Shown here one piece after another: positions 12,748-22,257 of a stretch of 23,500 nt of DNA; positions within the stretch are counted from its first letter, which is position 1, and every line of letters begins with the position of its first letter. A program made the position numbers and the translations under genes. This stretch comes from Syntrophomonas sp. (GTDB lineage Bacteria; Bacillota; Syntrophomonadia; Syntrophomonadales; Syntrophomonadaceae), in contig DLUN01000193.1 in assembly GCA_003444615.1 (NCBI GenBank), positions 1 to 23,500 on the forward strand, written 5' to 3'. The notes beneath the pieces are model-generated. The model did no database searches. It was given only the letters and a program-made list of their open reading frames with translations, and was not told where the DNA came from.

Positions 12748-15318
12748 ATGTCCAAGTACACTCCCATGCTGCAACAATATCTAGAAATAAAAAATGAATA
12801 TCCGGACACCTTACTGTTTTTTCGCCTGGGAGACTTTTATGAAATGTTTTTCGAAGATGCCCAAATCGCCTCCCGGGAACTGGAAATAGTTTTAACTGCC
12901 CGTGATGCTGGGAATGCTGGTCGAGTTCCTATGTGTGGGGTTCCTCATCATTCAGCCCACAACTATATTGCTAAGCTGATAGCGCGCGGTTTTCGGGTAG
13001 CCATATGCGAACAAGTGGAGGATCCTCGTGAAGCTAAGGGATTGGTTAAGAGAGAAGTGGTGCGGGTTATCACTCCAGGTACTGTTATTGAGGATAATAT
13101 GCTTTCGGAAACTGCGCCCAATTACCTGGCAGCGGTAAGCGTTGATGAGGATTCGGCTGGATTGGCCTTTGCAGATATATCCACTGGCGAATTCAAGGTT
13201 TGCCAGTGGAATGGTGAACACGCAGTCAGCCAGCTTTATGCTGAAATTATGCGCTTAAACCCCAGCGAATGTCTCTTAAATGAAAATCAACCATCCCTAT
13301 GGATAGAGGAGCAGGCTGAATTAAACAATATGTCGATAGTTGCTACCGATTTCCCTAGCAGCTATAGTATGGCTTGCGACATTTTGCAGCGCCACTTTAA
13401 GGTTGCTACTCTGGAAGGGTTCGGTATTGACGATAGTTATAACCTAGCGGTTAGTGCGGCAGCTGCTATCATTAGCTATTTTGAAAGGACCTGCCATGCT
13501 TATCTTCATCACCTGCAAGCTATAAGCATTCATTACAGCGACCAGTACTTAAACCTGGATACAGCCACCCGCCGTAACTTAGAGTTAACCAAGACCTTGA
13601 GAGATGGCAAAAGAGAGGGCTCTTTATTATCTATTCTGGATTACTGCTGTACCTCCATGGGCAGAAGGCGACTGAAGAATTGGATCGAACTTCCTCTCAA
13701 AGATGGGCGGACGATTAATAAACGCCATGATGCCGTACAGGAATTAAAAGAAAACATGGTACTGCGCGATAGTTTGCGAGAAGCCTTAAAAGGTGTATAC
13801 GACATGGAACGCCTGGCAGGTAAAATAGGTAGTCAGTTAGTTACTCCCCGGGATATGGTGGCGGCCAAACAGTCTTTGGAGAAGGCTGAGCTAATTAAAG
13901 GGATGCTGAGGGAAACCAGTTGCGAGTTGCTTAAAGAAATTGCCGAGCTGGATACTTTACCAGACATGCATGATCTTATCAACAAGGCCATCAGCGATAA
14001 TCCTCCTATGTCATTACGTGAAGGAGACATAATCAAGAACGGGTACTCATCCGAAGTCGATGAACTGCGGCAATTATCAGAGGAAGGGTCTGACTGGCTC
14101 ATTGCCTTTGAAAGTCGTGAAAAAGAGCGCACGGGAATCAAACACTTAAAAGTTGCTTACAATAAGGTGTTTGGCTATTACATAGAAATCAGCAAATCTA
14201 ATCTGCATTTAGTTCCTGAGGACTATCATCGCAAACAAACCCTGGTGAACACCGAACGATTCATATGTGATGAATTGAAGCAATATGAGGAGCGTATACT
14301 GGGAGCTAGAGAAAAACTCTTTGCTTTGGAGTATGCCAAGTTTTGTGAAATACGGGAAGAACTACTGCTCTATTTACATCGTTTTCAAATAACTGCAGAC
14401 CAAATAGCTGTTCTGGACGTATTATTGTCACTGGCGGAAGCGGCCTTTGCCAATAACTATGTACGTCCGGTAATTGACAACAGCGGTGTTATTAACGCCC
14501 GTGCCTCCCGTCACCCCATGGTGGAAAAATACCTGGTAAATTCGCGTTTTGTTCCCAACGATGTTAAACTAAACCAAAAGGATGCTCGATTTGCTATTAT
14601 TACTGGACCTAATATGGGCGGCAAGAGCACCTATTTGCGGCAAGTTGCTTTACTGGTATTAATGGCTCAAATGGGAAGTTTCGTTCCCGCTGATTTTGCT
14701 CATATAGGATTGGTAGACCGTTTATTTACTAGGGTAGGAGCTTCAGATGATCTCAGTGCTGGTCAGAGTACCTTTATGGTGGAAATGGTGGAAGTAGCTA
14801 ATATCATCCATAATGCCACGGCCGACAGCCTGATTATTCTGGATGAAATCGGGCGGGGTACCAGTACTTACGATGGATTGAGCCTAGCCCAGGCAGTCTC
14901 TGAGTACATAGTGAGTAATATTGGTGCGCGTACTCTATTTGCCACTCATTATCATGAATTAACTCAACTGGAGGATGCCCTTGAAGGGGTTGTGAATCTA
15001 TCGGTTTCAGTTCAGGACTCTGGAGACAGTGTGGTTTTCCTAAAAAGGGTTTTGCCTGGCCGGGCTGATAAGAGTTACGGCTTACATGTTGCTCAATTAG
15101 CTGGTCTGCGGCCGGATATCATCGAACGGGCTCAGGAAATTCTGGGTGAACTGGAAACCAAGTCTGGTAATAAACAACCGCCTGGACTTATGGAGCAACC
15201 CAGCTTATTTGCGGAGGAAAATCCTATTATTGAAAAGCTGCGGGTTTTGGAACTTGATGAACTATCACCTCGGAATGCTTTGTCATTATTATACGAATGG
15301 AAGGAGAGCCTGTCCTGA
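12748..15318 (+). CDS. mutS: DNA mismatch repair protein MutS
   Basis: At 856 residues this is a full-length MutS1, which recognises mismatches and small loops and recruits MutL. The N-terminal mismatch-reading motif is present as Phe30-x-Glu32 in GDFYEMF. The ATPase has Walker A GPNMGGKST (620-628), Walker B with Asp699-Glu700 in IILDEIGRG, and the FATHYHEL segment. GAGAGGT at 12734-12740 lies 7 bases before the ATG. The gene heads a tight block running through two extra genes into mutL. Confidence 0.97.
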   Translation: MSKYTPMLQQYLEIKNEYPDTLLFFRLGDFYEMFFEDAQIASRELEIVLTARDAGNAGRVPMCGVPHHSAHNYIAKLIARGFRVAICEQVEDPREAKGLVKREVVRVITPGTVIEDNMLSETAPNYLAAVSVDEDSAGLAFADISTGEFKVCQWNGEHAVSQLYAEIMRLNPSECLLNENQPSLWIEEQAELNNMSIVATDFPSSYSMACDILQRHFKVATLEGFGIDDSYNLAVSAAAAIISYFERTCHAYLHHLQAISIHYSDQYLNLDTATRRNLELTKTLRDGKREGSLLSILDYCCTSMGRRRLKNWIELPLKDGRTINKRHDAVQELKENMVLRDSLREALKGVYDMERLAGKIGSQLVTPRDMVAAKQSLEKAELIKGMLRETSCELLKEIAELDTLPDMHDLINKAISDNPPMSLREGDIIKNGYSSEVDELRQLSEEGSDWLIAFESREKERTGIKHLKVAYNKVFGYYIEISKSNLHLVPEDYHRKQTLVNTERFICDELKQYEERILGAREKLFALEYAKFCEIREELLLYLHRFQITADQIAVLDVLLSLAEAAFANNYVRPVIDNSGVINARASRHPMVEKYLVNSRFVPNDVKLNQKDARFAIITGPNMGGKSTYLRQVALLVLMAQMGSFVPADFAHIGLVDRLFTRVGASDDLSAGQSTFMVEMVEVANIIHNATADSLIILDEIGRGTSTYDGLSLAQAVSEYIVSNIGARTLFATHYHELTQLEDALEGVVNLSVSVQDSGDSVVFLKRVLPGRADKSYGLHVAQLAGLRPDIIERAQEILGELETKSGNKQPPGLMEQPSLFAEENPIIEKLRVLELDELSPRNALSLLYEWKESLS

Positions 15319-15342
15319 CCCAACCTGTAGGAGGTGGCAATT

Positions 15343-17025
15343 TTGTTAATTGGCATTGATGTGGGAGGAACCTTTACGGATGGTGTATTGTTTGATGGCC
15401 GGGTTATTAAAGAATCTGTAAAACGGCCCACCGACAATGATAACCTAGATAGAGTGATTCTGGAGGTTCTCAATGAGCTTTTATCAGTTGTGCCTGAAGA
15501 AAAGACAGTGGAGAGAATTGTTCTCAGTACTACTTTGGTAACTAATTTATTGGCTACGGGCAAAGGAAAACGCACCGCCCTGATTTTAATACCTGGATAC
15601 GGCCTTCCTCATGATGCTTATCAATTATCACCCGATACCTTCTTTATCACAGGCGCTATTGATTTTCGCGGTCGGGAAATAGAACCCATATCTGTTAACG
15701 AAATCAGAGCTTTGGCGGATAAACTTAAACAGATGGGTATTAAAAGAGCCGCTATAGCTGGTAAGTTTTCCAACCGTAACCGCAGTCATGAAAGCCAGAC
15801 CGCTGATATTCTTAAACAGGAATATCCCGATCTAGAGGTGTTTCTCAGCTGTGATATTGCCAATCAGCTGAACTTTCCCCGCCGTGCAGCTACGGCCTAT
15901 TTTACCGCTATGATTTCAAGGGAATGGCAGCATTTTGTTGATGAAGTGGAAAAAGCGTTACAAAAAAGAGGAGCTGACATAGAAGTCCACATTCTTAAAG
16001 CCGATGGGGGAACTTTACCTTTAGACATATCCCGGCACTACCCCTGTGAAACTATATTTTCCGGACCAGCTGCCAGCACTATGGGAGCTCTAGCTCTTAC
16101 CATGGATAATAAAAACTCCCTGGTAATAGATATTGGAGGGACTACTTCTGACCTGGCTCTGCTGGTAGAAGGCTTACCTCTGCAAGCCTCACGGGGAGCA
16201 CAATTGATGAACCATTATACCCATGTAAAGGCAGTATCGGTGCGCTCCATTGCCATAGGAGGCGATAGTCCGCTGGCATATAGTGATGGCCGTATTACTA
16301 TTCAAGCAGATAGAAAAGGGCCAGCTGCCTGTTTCGGCGGTGATGCTGCTACTGTTACCGATGTTTTCAATTATCGCCTGGCTTTGCAGCAGGGTGATGT
16401 AAACCGCTCGAAAAACTATCTACAGAATATAGCGGAGCAGGCGCATCTGGACCTGGATAGCATGTGTGACCAAGTCATTGATGATGTAATTAAAACTCTG
16501 GTTAGGGCCACTGACGATATGTTTAAGGAATGGGAAAATGAGCCGGCTTACCGGGTGTGGGAGGTGGTCCATCGCCGGAAATTTACCTTGGACCGGGTGG
16601 TAGGTATCGGTGCCGCCGCTCATTTTATAATACCCCGGGTGGCTCAATTTCTTGGGGTGGAGCCCTTCGTACATCACTATTCAGATGTAGCCAATGCCCT
16701 GGGAGCGGCTGTGGCCCGACCGACCTTGTCTGTTTATTTGCATTTGGATACAGAGAGGTCTCTGTGTTCAGTTGAGCCCGGCGGAGTAGTAGAAAAAACC
16801 CATGAGATTGTCAAATATCAACTGAGCGATGCCCGGGAGCTGGCGGTCAAATACTTACGTAAATGGGGCAAGGAACGGAGAATGGAAGCCTATTTGGATG
16901 AGTATAACGTATTCCATGAAGAACAGTTTAATGTAATCCGGGGATGGAACCGAACCGGACGTATTTTTGACATCGGGATTCAAATCGCTCCTGGATTGAT
17001 CCAAGAGTATCAGGGGGTGAAATAA
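15343..17025 (+). CDS. hydantoinase/oxoprolinase-family protein (HyuA-like)
   Basis: This 560-residue ASKHA-fold protein has the N-terminal signature IGIDVGGTFTDGVLFDG, the phosphate-binding STTLVTNLLATGKG (about 65-78), a second nucleotide motif VIDIGGTTSDLALL, and GIGAAAHF in the C-terminal half. Relatives open N-methylhydantoin or 5-oxoproline rings with ATP, or carboxylate acetone/acetophenone. No HyuB-type partner lies nearby, and the protein is shorter than typical HyuA (about 680), so its reaction is open. I chose the TTG at 15343 because AGGAGGTG (15329-15336) lies 6 bases upstream; a GTG at 15334 would overlap that site. It follows mutS by 24 bases and its stop overlaps the next start (TAATG). 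Confidence 0.8.
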   Translation: MLIGIDVGGTFTDGVLFDGRVIKESVKRPTDNDNLDRVILEVLNELLSVVPEEKTVERIVLSTTLVTNLLATGKGKRTALILIPGYGLPHDAYQLSPDTFFITGAIDFRGREIEPISVNEIRALADKLKQMGIKRAAIAGKFSNRNRSHESQTADILKQEYPDLEVFLSCDIANQLNFPRRAATAYFTAMISREWQHFVDEVEKALQKRGADIEVHILKADGGTLPLDISRHYPCETIFSGPAASTMGALALTMDNKNSLVIDIGGTTSDLALLVEGLPLQASRGAQLMNHYTHVKAVSVRSIAIGGDSPLAYSDGRITIQADRKGPAACFGGDAATVTDVFNYRLALQQGDVNRSKNYLQNIAEQAHLDLDSMCDQVIDDVIKTLVRATDDMFKEWENEPAYRVWEVVHRRKFTLDRVVGIGAAAHFIIPRVAQFLGVEPFVHHYSDVANALGAAVARPTLSVYLHLDTERSLCSVEPGGVVEKTHEIVKYQLSDARELAVKYLRKWGKERRMEAYLDEYNVFHEEQFNVIRGWNRTGRIFDIGIQIAPGLIQEYQGVK

Positions 17026-18374
17026 TGAAACCAACTGGAGTACTGTTTTTCCCGGCTTTTGACTGGGCTATTTCTCCCACTCATCCGGAGCGAGAAGAAC
17101 GATTACTCTACACCCGCGACCAGTTATTTGAGGAAGGAATCATGGATCTGCCGCAGATTAAAGAATACAAACCTCGATTAGCTGAACCCATTGATATTGC
17201 TGCAGTTCATTTTGCGGTTCCTGAGCTGGACGCTTATTTATTAGAGGCTCATTATATTGCGGCTGGTTCAACTCTAGTTATGGCAGATGCTTATATGAAC
17301 GGGGAAATAAAAAATGGTTTTGCCATTATAAGGCCTCCTGGTCACCACGCCATGAGTGTAAGCCATGGTAACCGGGGCTTTTGCAATATTAATAATGAAG
17401 CTATTATGATCGAGTACCTGCGTCACAAATATGGCATCAAAAGGGTGGCTATTATTGATACGGACGTGCATCATGGTGATGGTACCCAAGAGATTTACTA
17501 CCATGATCCGGATGTTTTGTTTGTGTCTTTTCACCAGGATGGACGAACATTATATCCCGGTAGCGGGTTTATGGAGGAAGCCGGGGGACCGCTGGCTTAC
17601 GGTACCACCATCAATATACCGTTGATGCCGAAAACTACTGATGGGGGCATTCATTATGTTATTGACAACTTGGTAATGCCCCTATTAGAGGAGTTTAAGC
17701 CTGAAATAATAATAAATTCAGCCGGTCAAGATAATCACTACACTGATCCCTTAGCGGATATGCGCTTCACGGCTCAGGGATATGCTGAGTTGAATCGCAA
17801 ATTATCACCTGATATTGCGGTTTTAGAGGGCGGTTATTCGGTGGAGACAGCTTTACCCTATATTAATATGGGTATTATCATGGCCATGGCGGGAATGGAT
17901 TATAGCAATCTGCGGGAACCTGATTATGCCCGGGAGAAATTTTCTGAGTCGCCTCGTAACCTGGAGCTAATTAAAAAAATAGTAAATACCCAGTTGAATC
18001 GATTTAGAAACCGTCAAGATAAAATCGAGCAAAACCGTCGTTCCGTTCAGGAGTTTTTCAGTGAATATGAACGCATATTTTATGATACCGATTACATTCA
18101 TGAAGAACAGCACATCAGGCTGCGTAATTGTCCTGACTGCTGCGGTTTTCGCATTATTGAATCCACTGCCCAGCATCGCAACGGCAAACTTTACCGGGTG
18201 ATGTGCATTTCTATTCCCATAAACTGCTGTTCATCCTGTCATGATCAAGGTGCCCAGATGTATCAGGATTTAATACGTTATGATCGCTATGATCGCGTTT
18301 ATTTACAAGATCGTATCATGCGCGAATATAGAAGCTTTAATCCTGATAGGGAAGAGGAAGAGATCTTCAGATGA
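17025..18374 (+). CDS. histone deacetylase-family (AcuC/acetylpolyamine amidohydrolase-like) protein with Cys-rich C-terminal extension
   Basis: The first 300 or so residues form a zinc-dependent deacetylase domain that would remove acetyl or other acyl groups from lysine, polyamines or small amides. Conserved elements are RPPGHHA with the His107-His108 dyad, GFCNINNEA, DTDVHHGDGTQ with zinc ligands Asp147 and His149, GQDNHYTDPL with the third ligand Asp236, and EGGYS with catalytic-type Tyr271. Residues 320-449 are an addition not found in the basic family: a charged helical part, then CPDCC (369-373) and CCSSC (401-405), which look like a second metal site or zinc ribbon. The ATG overlaps the previous stop by one base, and its own stop overlaps the mutL start (ATGA). 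The substrate is not known. Confidence 0.85.
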   Translation: MKPTGVLFFPAFDWAISPTHPEREERLLYTRDQLFEEGIMDLPQIKEYKPRLAEPIDIAAVHFAVPELDAYLLEAHYIAAGSTLVMADAYMNGEIKNGFAIIRPPGHHAMSVSHGNRGFCNINNEAIMIEYLRHKYGIKRVAIIDTDVHHGDGTQEIYYHDPDVLFVSFHQDGRTLYPGSGFMEEAGGPLAYGTTINIPLMPKTTDGGIHYVIDNLVMPLLEEFKPEIIINSAGQDNHYTDPLADMRFTAQGYAELNRKLSPDIAVLEGGYSVETALPYINMGIIMAMAGMDYSNLREPDYAREKFSESPRNLELIKKIVNTQLNRFRNRQDKIEQNRRSVQEFFSEYERIFYDTDYIHEEQHIRLRNCPDCCGFRIIESTAQHRNGKLYRVMCISIPINCCSSCHDQGAQMYQDLIRYDRYDRVYLQDRIMREYRSFNPDREEEEIFR

Positions 18375-20089
18375 CCATAAACCTGTTGGATGAGCATTTG
18401 ATCAATAAGATTGCTGCCGGAGAAGTTATTGAGCGGCCTGCGTCGGTGGTTAAGGAGCTGGTAGATAATGCCCTGGATGCGGGAGCTTCCCGTATTGAAA
18501 TAAGTTTTACCCAAGGTGGTATAGAAATAATTGAGGTGGAGGACAATGGTCAAGGTATAGATGAAAAGGACCTCCCTCAAGCTTTTATGCGCCATGCTAC
18601 CAGCAAAATCACTGCGGAAAACGATCTATATAATATCACCACTATGGGATTCAGAGGCGAAGCTTTGCCTAGCATTGCTTCGGTATCCCGTGTGGATATT
18701 TTTACTTGCAGACCTGATCAGACAGGGGTATATGCCTGTTACGAAGGAGGATTGCTCCAATCACTGGAACCTGCTTCTTGTCCCCCAGGTACCCGGGTAA
18801 GGGTGGGGAATCTTTTTTATAACACACCCGCCCGCAGGAAATTCTTGAAAAGTCCGGTTAGTGAAGGCAACCATATCCATGAGCTGGTATCTCGTTATGC
18901 TTTGGCCTGGCCCGAGGTTTCCTTTACCTTGCGCAGCAACCGCAAAACATACTTTAAGACACCCGGTAATGGCTCCATCAGAGATGCGGCGGTGGCAGTA
19001 TATGGTGCCGAATTTGTAAAGACACTTTTAGACATATCCTATCAGGGTGAGTTATTCGCACTGCAGGGTATGATTTCTCCACCCGAGACTACTCGCCAAA
19101 ACCGGCGTGGTCAGTTATTTTTTGTGAACAAACGGCCTATTCGCAGCAGTCTGTTGTACCGGGCTATTGATGTGGCTTACCAAGGTTTGCTATTGTCCCG
19201 CGAATACCCCATAGTAATATTAAATATATCGGTACCAGGTAATTTAGTGGATGTTAATGTACATCCACAGAAATGGGAAGTCCGCTTTGCTGATGAAAAA
19301 CAGGTTTTTTCCTTGATACGTCAGGTGATAGTTGATCACTTGTCCAGGCATGACAGATCGGCCTTGGCTGGTATACATCAAGTATCTTACCCTCCGCCAT
19401 TATCACGACCTTCATACAACCAGGTTGACTATGAAACCGGAGAATTACTGCTTAATGAAACAAATGGGGCTTCTTTGGATTACCGGGAACCCTTACCCAC
19501 CTTTTCTGTTGACAACCGCCCGGGATTCAGCTCAGAAGCTAGAGTACTGGGGCAACTTATGAAGTCCTACATTCTAGTGGAAATAGAAGAAGGCTTATGG
19601 ATAATTGATCAGCATGCCGCTCATGAAAGAATACTCTTTAATCGCCTTAAACAGGAGAACCAGCAGGCGATTACCGGCCATGACCTATTGTTCCCAGTTT
19701 CGTTGGAAATATCTACTCGTCAGGTTGAATTATTGGAAAGGGAAAAGGAAAGAATGGAGCAAATAGGTTTTTCCTATGATCGTGCCGGACTTTCATCAGT
19801 GATAATACGCCGTGCACCCAGTCAGATTAAAGGGCAAGAACCCCAGGTTTTAATGGACCTGATTGAGCTGCTGGATAACGGTAATTATAAGGACTTTCGC
19901 GAAGAAGCTATGATCAGTATGGCCTGTCATAAAGCCATAAAAGCCGGTGATTTTATGTCTGCATCGGAAATGCAGATTCTAATCAATGATTTGCTGGTGC
20001 AGGAGCAATACCAGCATTGTCCTCACGGGAGACCTACCCTAATGAAGATCGGGCACCATGATTTAGAAAAGGTTTTTAAGCGGGCCTAA
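18371..20089 (+). CDS. mutL: DNA mismatch repair protein MutL
   Basis: This 572-residue MutL has the GHKL ATPase motifs LINKIAAGEVIERPASVV, KELVDNALDAG (Glu29, Asn33), VEDNGQGI and TMGFRGEAL. The C-terminal part is of the nicking-endonuclease type: DQHAAHE from Asp413, with His415 and Glu419, ACHKAIK (Cys519) and CPHGRP (Cys550, His552), which together bind zinc in the B. subtilis enzyme. The last residue of the usual DQHA-x2-E-x4-E motif is Asn424 here instead of Glu. The ATG lies inside the stop of the deacetylase-like gene, so translation is coupled. It works with MutS from the same block. Confidence 0.97.
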   Translation: MTINLLDEHLINKIAAGEVIERPASVVKELVDNALDAGASRIEISFTQGGIEIIEVEDNGQGIDEKDLPQAFMRHATSKITAENDLYNITTMGFRGEALPSIASVSRVDIFTCRPDQTGVYACYEGGLLQSLEPASCPPGTRVRVGNLFYNTPARRKFLKSPVSEGNHIHELVSRYALAWPEVSFTLRSNRKTYFKTPGNGSIRDAAVAVYGAEFVKTLLDISYQGELFALQGMISPPETTRQNRRGQLFFVNKRPIRSSLLYRAIDVAYQGLLLSREYPIVILNISVPGNLVDVNVHPQKWEVRFADEKQVFSLIRQVIVDHLSRHDRSALAGIHQVSYPPPLSRPSYNQVDYETGELLLNETNGASLDYREPLPTFSVDNRPGFSSEARVLGQLMKSYILVEIEEGLWIIDQHAAHERILFNRLKQENQQAITGHDLLFPVSLEISTRQVELLEREKERMEQIGFSYDRAGLSSVIIRRAPSQIKGQEPQVLMDLIELLDNGNYKDFREEAMISMACHKAIKAGDFMSASEMQILINDLLVQEQYQHCPHGRPTLMKIGHHDLEKVFKRA

Positions 20090-20106
20090 ACAATGGGGGA
20101 TGGTAC

Positions 20107-20883
20107 ATGAACTTAATTGTCACCAGTCCGCTGTCAGGGGTATCTAGCTCCTCTGAATTGGAGGAATTTTTATCGGATATAGGTTTGCCTTATGTGCCGC
20201 GCTCCGGAAAAAGCCTGGGTGAACTTTTACGGGAAAATGGAGCTGATGGAGTAATAATATGGCAGGAACAGGGACCGGTTTTGCAGATGGGGGATGAACA
20301 GTTTTTCTTTCATCCCAGCATGGCCAAGATTCGTATTGGAGCTTACCGCAAAAAGAAACAGGAAGACCCCATGATTAAAGCATGCGGATTAAAGGAAGGG
20401 TATTCTTTTTTAGACTGTACACTGGGATTGGGAGCTGATGCGATAGTAGCTGCTTACTTTACCCAGACTACGGTAGTTGGTATAGAATCATCACCAATAA
20501 TCGCAGCCATTATTAAATGGGGTATGCGCCGCTTTGTCAGTGATATTTCTTGGCTAAGTGAGCCTATTACCCGAATCCAAGTATATAATTCAGACCATAA
20601 TATGTTTTTATCACAGCAGAAAGACAATTCCTTTGATGTGGTCTACTTTGATCCTATGTTTCGTCAACCGCTCCTAAAGAGTCAGCCCTTGTCACCCTTG
20701 CGCAAATTGGCGGATCCAAGACCTTTATCAAACAACACTATCCAACAGGCCTGTCGTGTGGCTCGCTGCCGGGTGGTGGTTAAGGAAAGAGGACTTGGGG
20801 AAGAGTTTAAGCGATTGGGTATCGAAAATGTGCTCTCTACCTCCCGAGATAAGGTGGCTTATGGCATCATAAACATAAGTTGA
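20107..20883 (+). CDS. SAM-dependent methyltransferase, RsmJ-like (DUF548)
   Basis: This 258-residue class I methyltransferase has motif I as FLDCTLGLGADA (101-112), an acidic residue in VVGIESS (123-129) and a catalytic-region motif DVVYFDPMF (177-185). The DPMF form and overall size resemble RsmJ (YhiQ), which makes m2G1516 in 16S rRNA of Escherichia coli. Overall similarity in Clostridia is low, so the same target is only likely, not certain. It follows mutL by 17 bases and precedes miaA, within a run of nucleic-acid maintenance and modification genes. Confidence 0.7.
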   Translation: MNLIVTSPLSGVSSSSELEEFLSDIGLPYVPRSGKSLGELLRENGADGVIIWQEQGPVLQMGDEQFFFHPSMAKIRIGAYRKKKQEDPMIKACGLKEGYSFLDCTLGLGADAIVAAYFTQTTVVGIESSPIIAAIIKWGMRRFVSDISWLSEPITRIQVYNSDHNMFLSQQKDNSFDVVYFDPMFRQPLLKSQPLSPLRKLADPRPLSNNTIQQACRVARCRVVVKERGLGEEFKRLGIENVLSTSRDKVAYGIINIS

Positions 20884-20915
20884 ATATGTAAACAAATATT
20901 GAGGTGAGATAGTAG

Positions 20916-21845
20916 TTGCTGAAACTGGCAGCTTTGGTGGGGCCAACGGCCGTAGGGAAAAGTGAAATAGCTATTAAAATTGCCCAGCGCATAAATGGGG
21001 AAATTATATCTTGTGACTCCATGCAGGTTTACCGCGGTATGAATATCGGTACTGCCAAGGTATCTCCTCAAGAACAAGCCATAGTTCCTCACCATATCAT
21101 CGATATTGTAGATATTGAATACTATTTCACTGTAGCTGAATATCAATCATTAGCCCAGGAATTAATAAATGAAATTAACCAACGGGATAGAATTCCGATA
21201 ATGGTTGGTGGTACCGGTCTTTATTACCAGGCAGTGGTTGATAATTACAGTTTTTATCCTATGGAATCTCATAAGGGAATCCGGCGCAAACTCCAGCGTC
21301 AAGCTGCCGAAAAAGGTTTGCAACATCTTTATATACAGTTAATCGATGTTGACCCCGACTATGCACAGCGTATTAGTCCCCAGGATGAAAAGCGCATTAT
21401 TCGTGCCTTAGAAGTTTATGAATTAACGGGAAAACCATTTTCTGAGCAGCAGAAACGCGAGTACAATGCATACAATCTGGCACCAGTGGGACTCTATTTA
21501 GAAAGAGAACTTCTGTATCAGCGTATTAATCACCGAGTCGATATCATGTTGAGCAAGGGTTTGATTGATGAAGTAAAAAGCTTTCGTGAACGAGGTTACG
21601 GGCTACATAACAATGCCATGCAGGCTTTGGGCTATAAACAGGTTTTATATTATCTGGATGGACTAATGACCTATGGGGAAATGGTTGAAGCCATCAAAAA
21701 GGAGACTAGGAACTATGCCAAACGACAATATACCTGGTTTAAGCGAGACAAAAGAATCACCTGGTTTGATGTGGCTAGTCATTCTACGGAGGAGCTGACA
21801 GAAAAAATATGTGCGCACATGGAAGGACTATTATCAAAGGTGTAG
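20916..21845 (+). CDS. miaA: tRNA dimethylallyltransferase
   Basis: This 309-residue enzyme transfers a dimethylallyl group to A37 of tRNAs reading UNN codons, the substrate of MiaB. The P-loop GPTAVGKS (9-16) is followed by SCDSMQVYRGMNIGTAK, with the conserved Asp of the DSxQVY motif, then GGTGLYYQA and the C-terminal RNYAKRQYTWFKRD. The start is a TTG with GAGGTGAGA 6-7 bases upstream (20901-20909). It precedes hfq as in Bacillus and many other bacteria. Confidence 0.96.
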   Translation: MLKLAALVGPTAVGKSEIAIKIAQRINGEIISCDSMQVYRGMNIGTAKVSPQEQAIVPHHIIDIVDIEYYFTVAEYQSLAQELINEINQRDRIPIMVGGTGLYYQAVVDNYSFYPMESHKGIRRKLQRQAAEKGLQHLYIQLIDVDPDYAQRISPQDEKRIIRALEVYELTGKPFSEQQKREYNAYNLAPVGLYLERELLYQRINHRVDIMLSKGLIDEVKSFRERGYGLHNNAMQALGYKQVLYYLDGLMTYGEMVEAIKKETRNYAKRQYTWFKRDKRITWFDVASHSTEELTEKICAHMEGLLSKV

Positions 21846-21868
21846 AATTTATTGAGGTGAAGAACCTA

Positions 21869-21910
21869 TTGAAATGGGGGCATAGCTTTAATGGGCAAAG
21901 GTCAGATTAA
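21869..21910 (+). CDS. possible 13-codon leader frame overlapping the hfq start
   Basis: A TTG at 21869 lies 8 bases after a strong GAGGTGA site (21854-21860). It opens a 13-codon frame ([13 protein letters not shown]) ending at TAA 21908-21910, 20 bases inside hfq in another frame. If translated it would couple to or compete with hfq initiation. It may simply be a misplaced ribosome site. Confidence 0.3.
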   Translation: MKWGHSFNGQRSD

Positions 21911-22139
21911 TCTACAGGATGCATTCTTAAATCAAGTACGAAAAGAAAAAATTCCGGTAACCATTTACTTAGTAAATGGATTTCAAATAAAGGGAATAGT
22001 GAAGGGATTTGATAATTTCACAGTTAACGTGGAGATGGAACAGAAGCAGCAACTAGTCTATAAACATGCCATCTCTACCGTTGCACCCATACGACCGATT
22101 GGCAACTTAAACCTGGATGCAAAGAATGAGGATGAATAG
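21891..22139 (+). CDS. hfq: RNA chaperone Hfq
   Basis: This 82-residue Sm-like protein forms a hexamer that binds small RNAs and mRNA. The N-terminal helix has [13 protein letters not shown], Sm1 has [18 protein letters not shown], and Sm2 has the diagnostic YKHAIST (57-63). The start ATG has only a G-rich GGGG stretch 10 bases upstream, while a better ribosome site further up serves the overlapping leader frame. It sits behind miaA and ends in a terminator at 22220-22248. Confidence 0.96.
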   Translation: MGKGQINLQDAFLNQVRKEKIPVTIYLVNGFQIKGIVKGFDNFTVNVEMEQKQQLVYKHAISTVAPIRPIGNLNLDAKNEDE

Positions 22140-22219
22140 AATCTGAAAAATCCCGGGGTAAATAGGGGGAAACCCTTTTCACTCGAATGGATATGGATAA
22201 TTGTTATATGGGCTTCATT

Positions 22220-22248
22220 AAAATCCGCTTACCTAAAGCGGATTTTTT
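22220..22248 (+). terminator. intrinsic terminator after hfq
   Basis: AAATCCGCTT (22221-22230) pairs with AAGCGGATTT (22236-22245) over 10 bp with a 5-nt loop, and T continues to 22248. It ends the miaA-hfq transcript. Confidence 0.9.
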
Positions 22249-22257
22249 AGCTATTAG

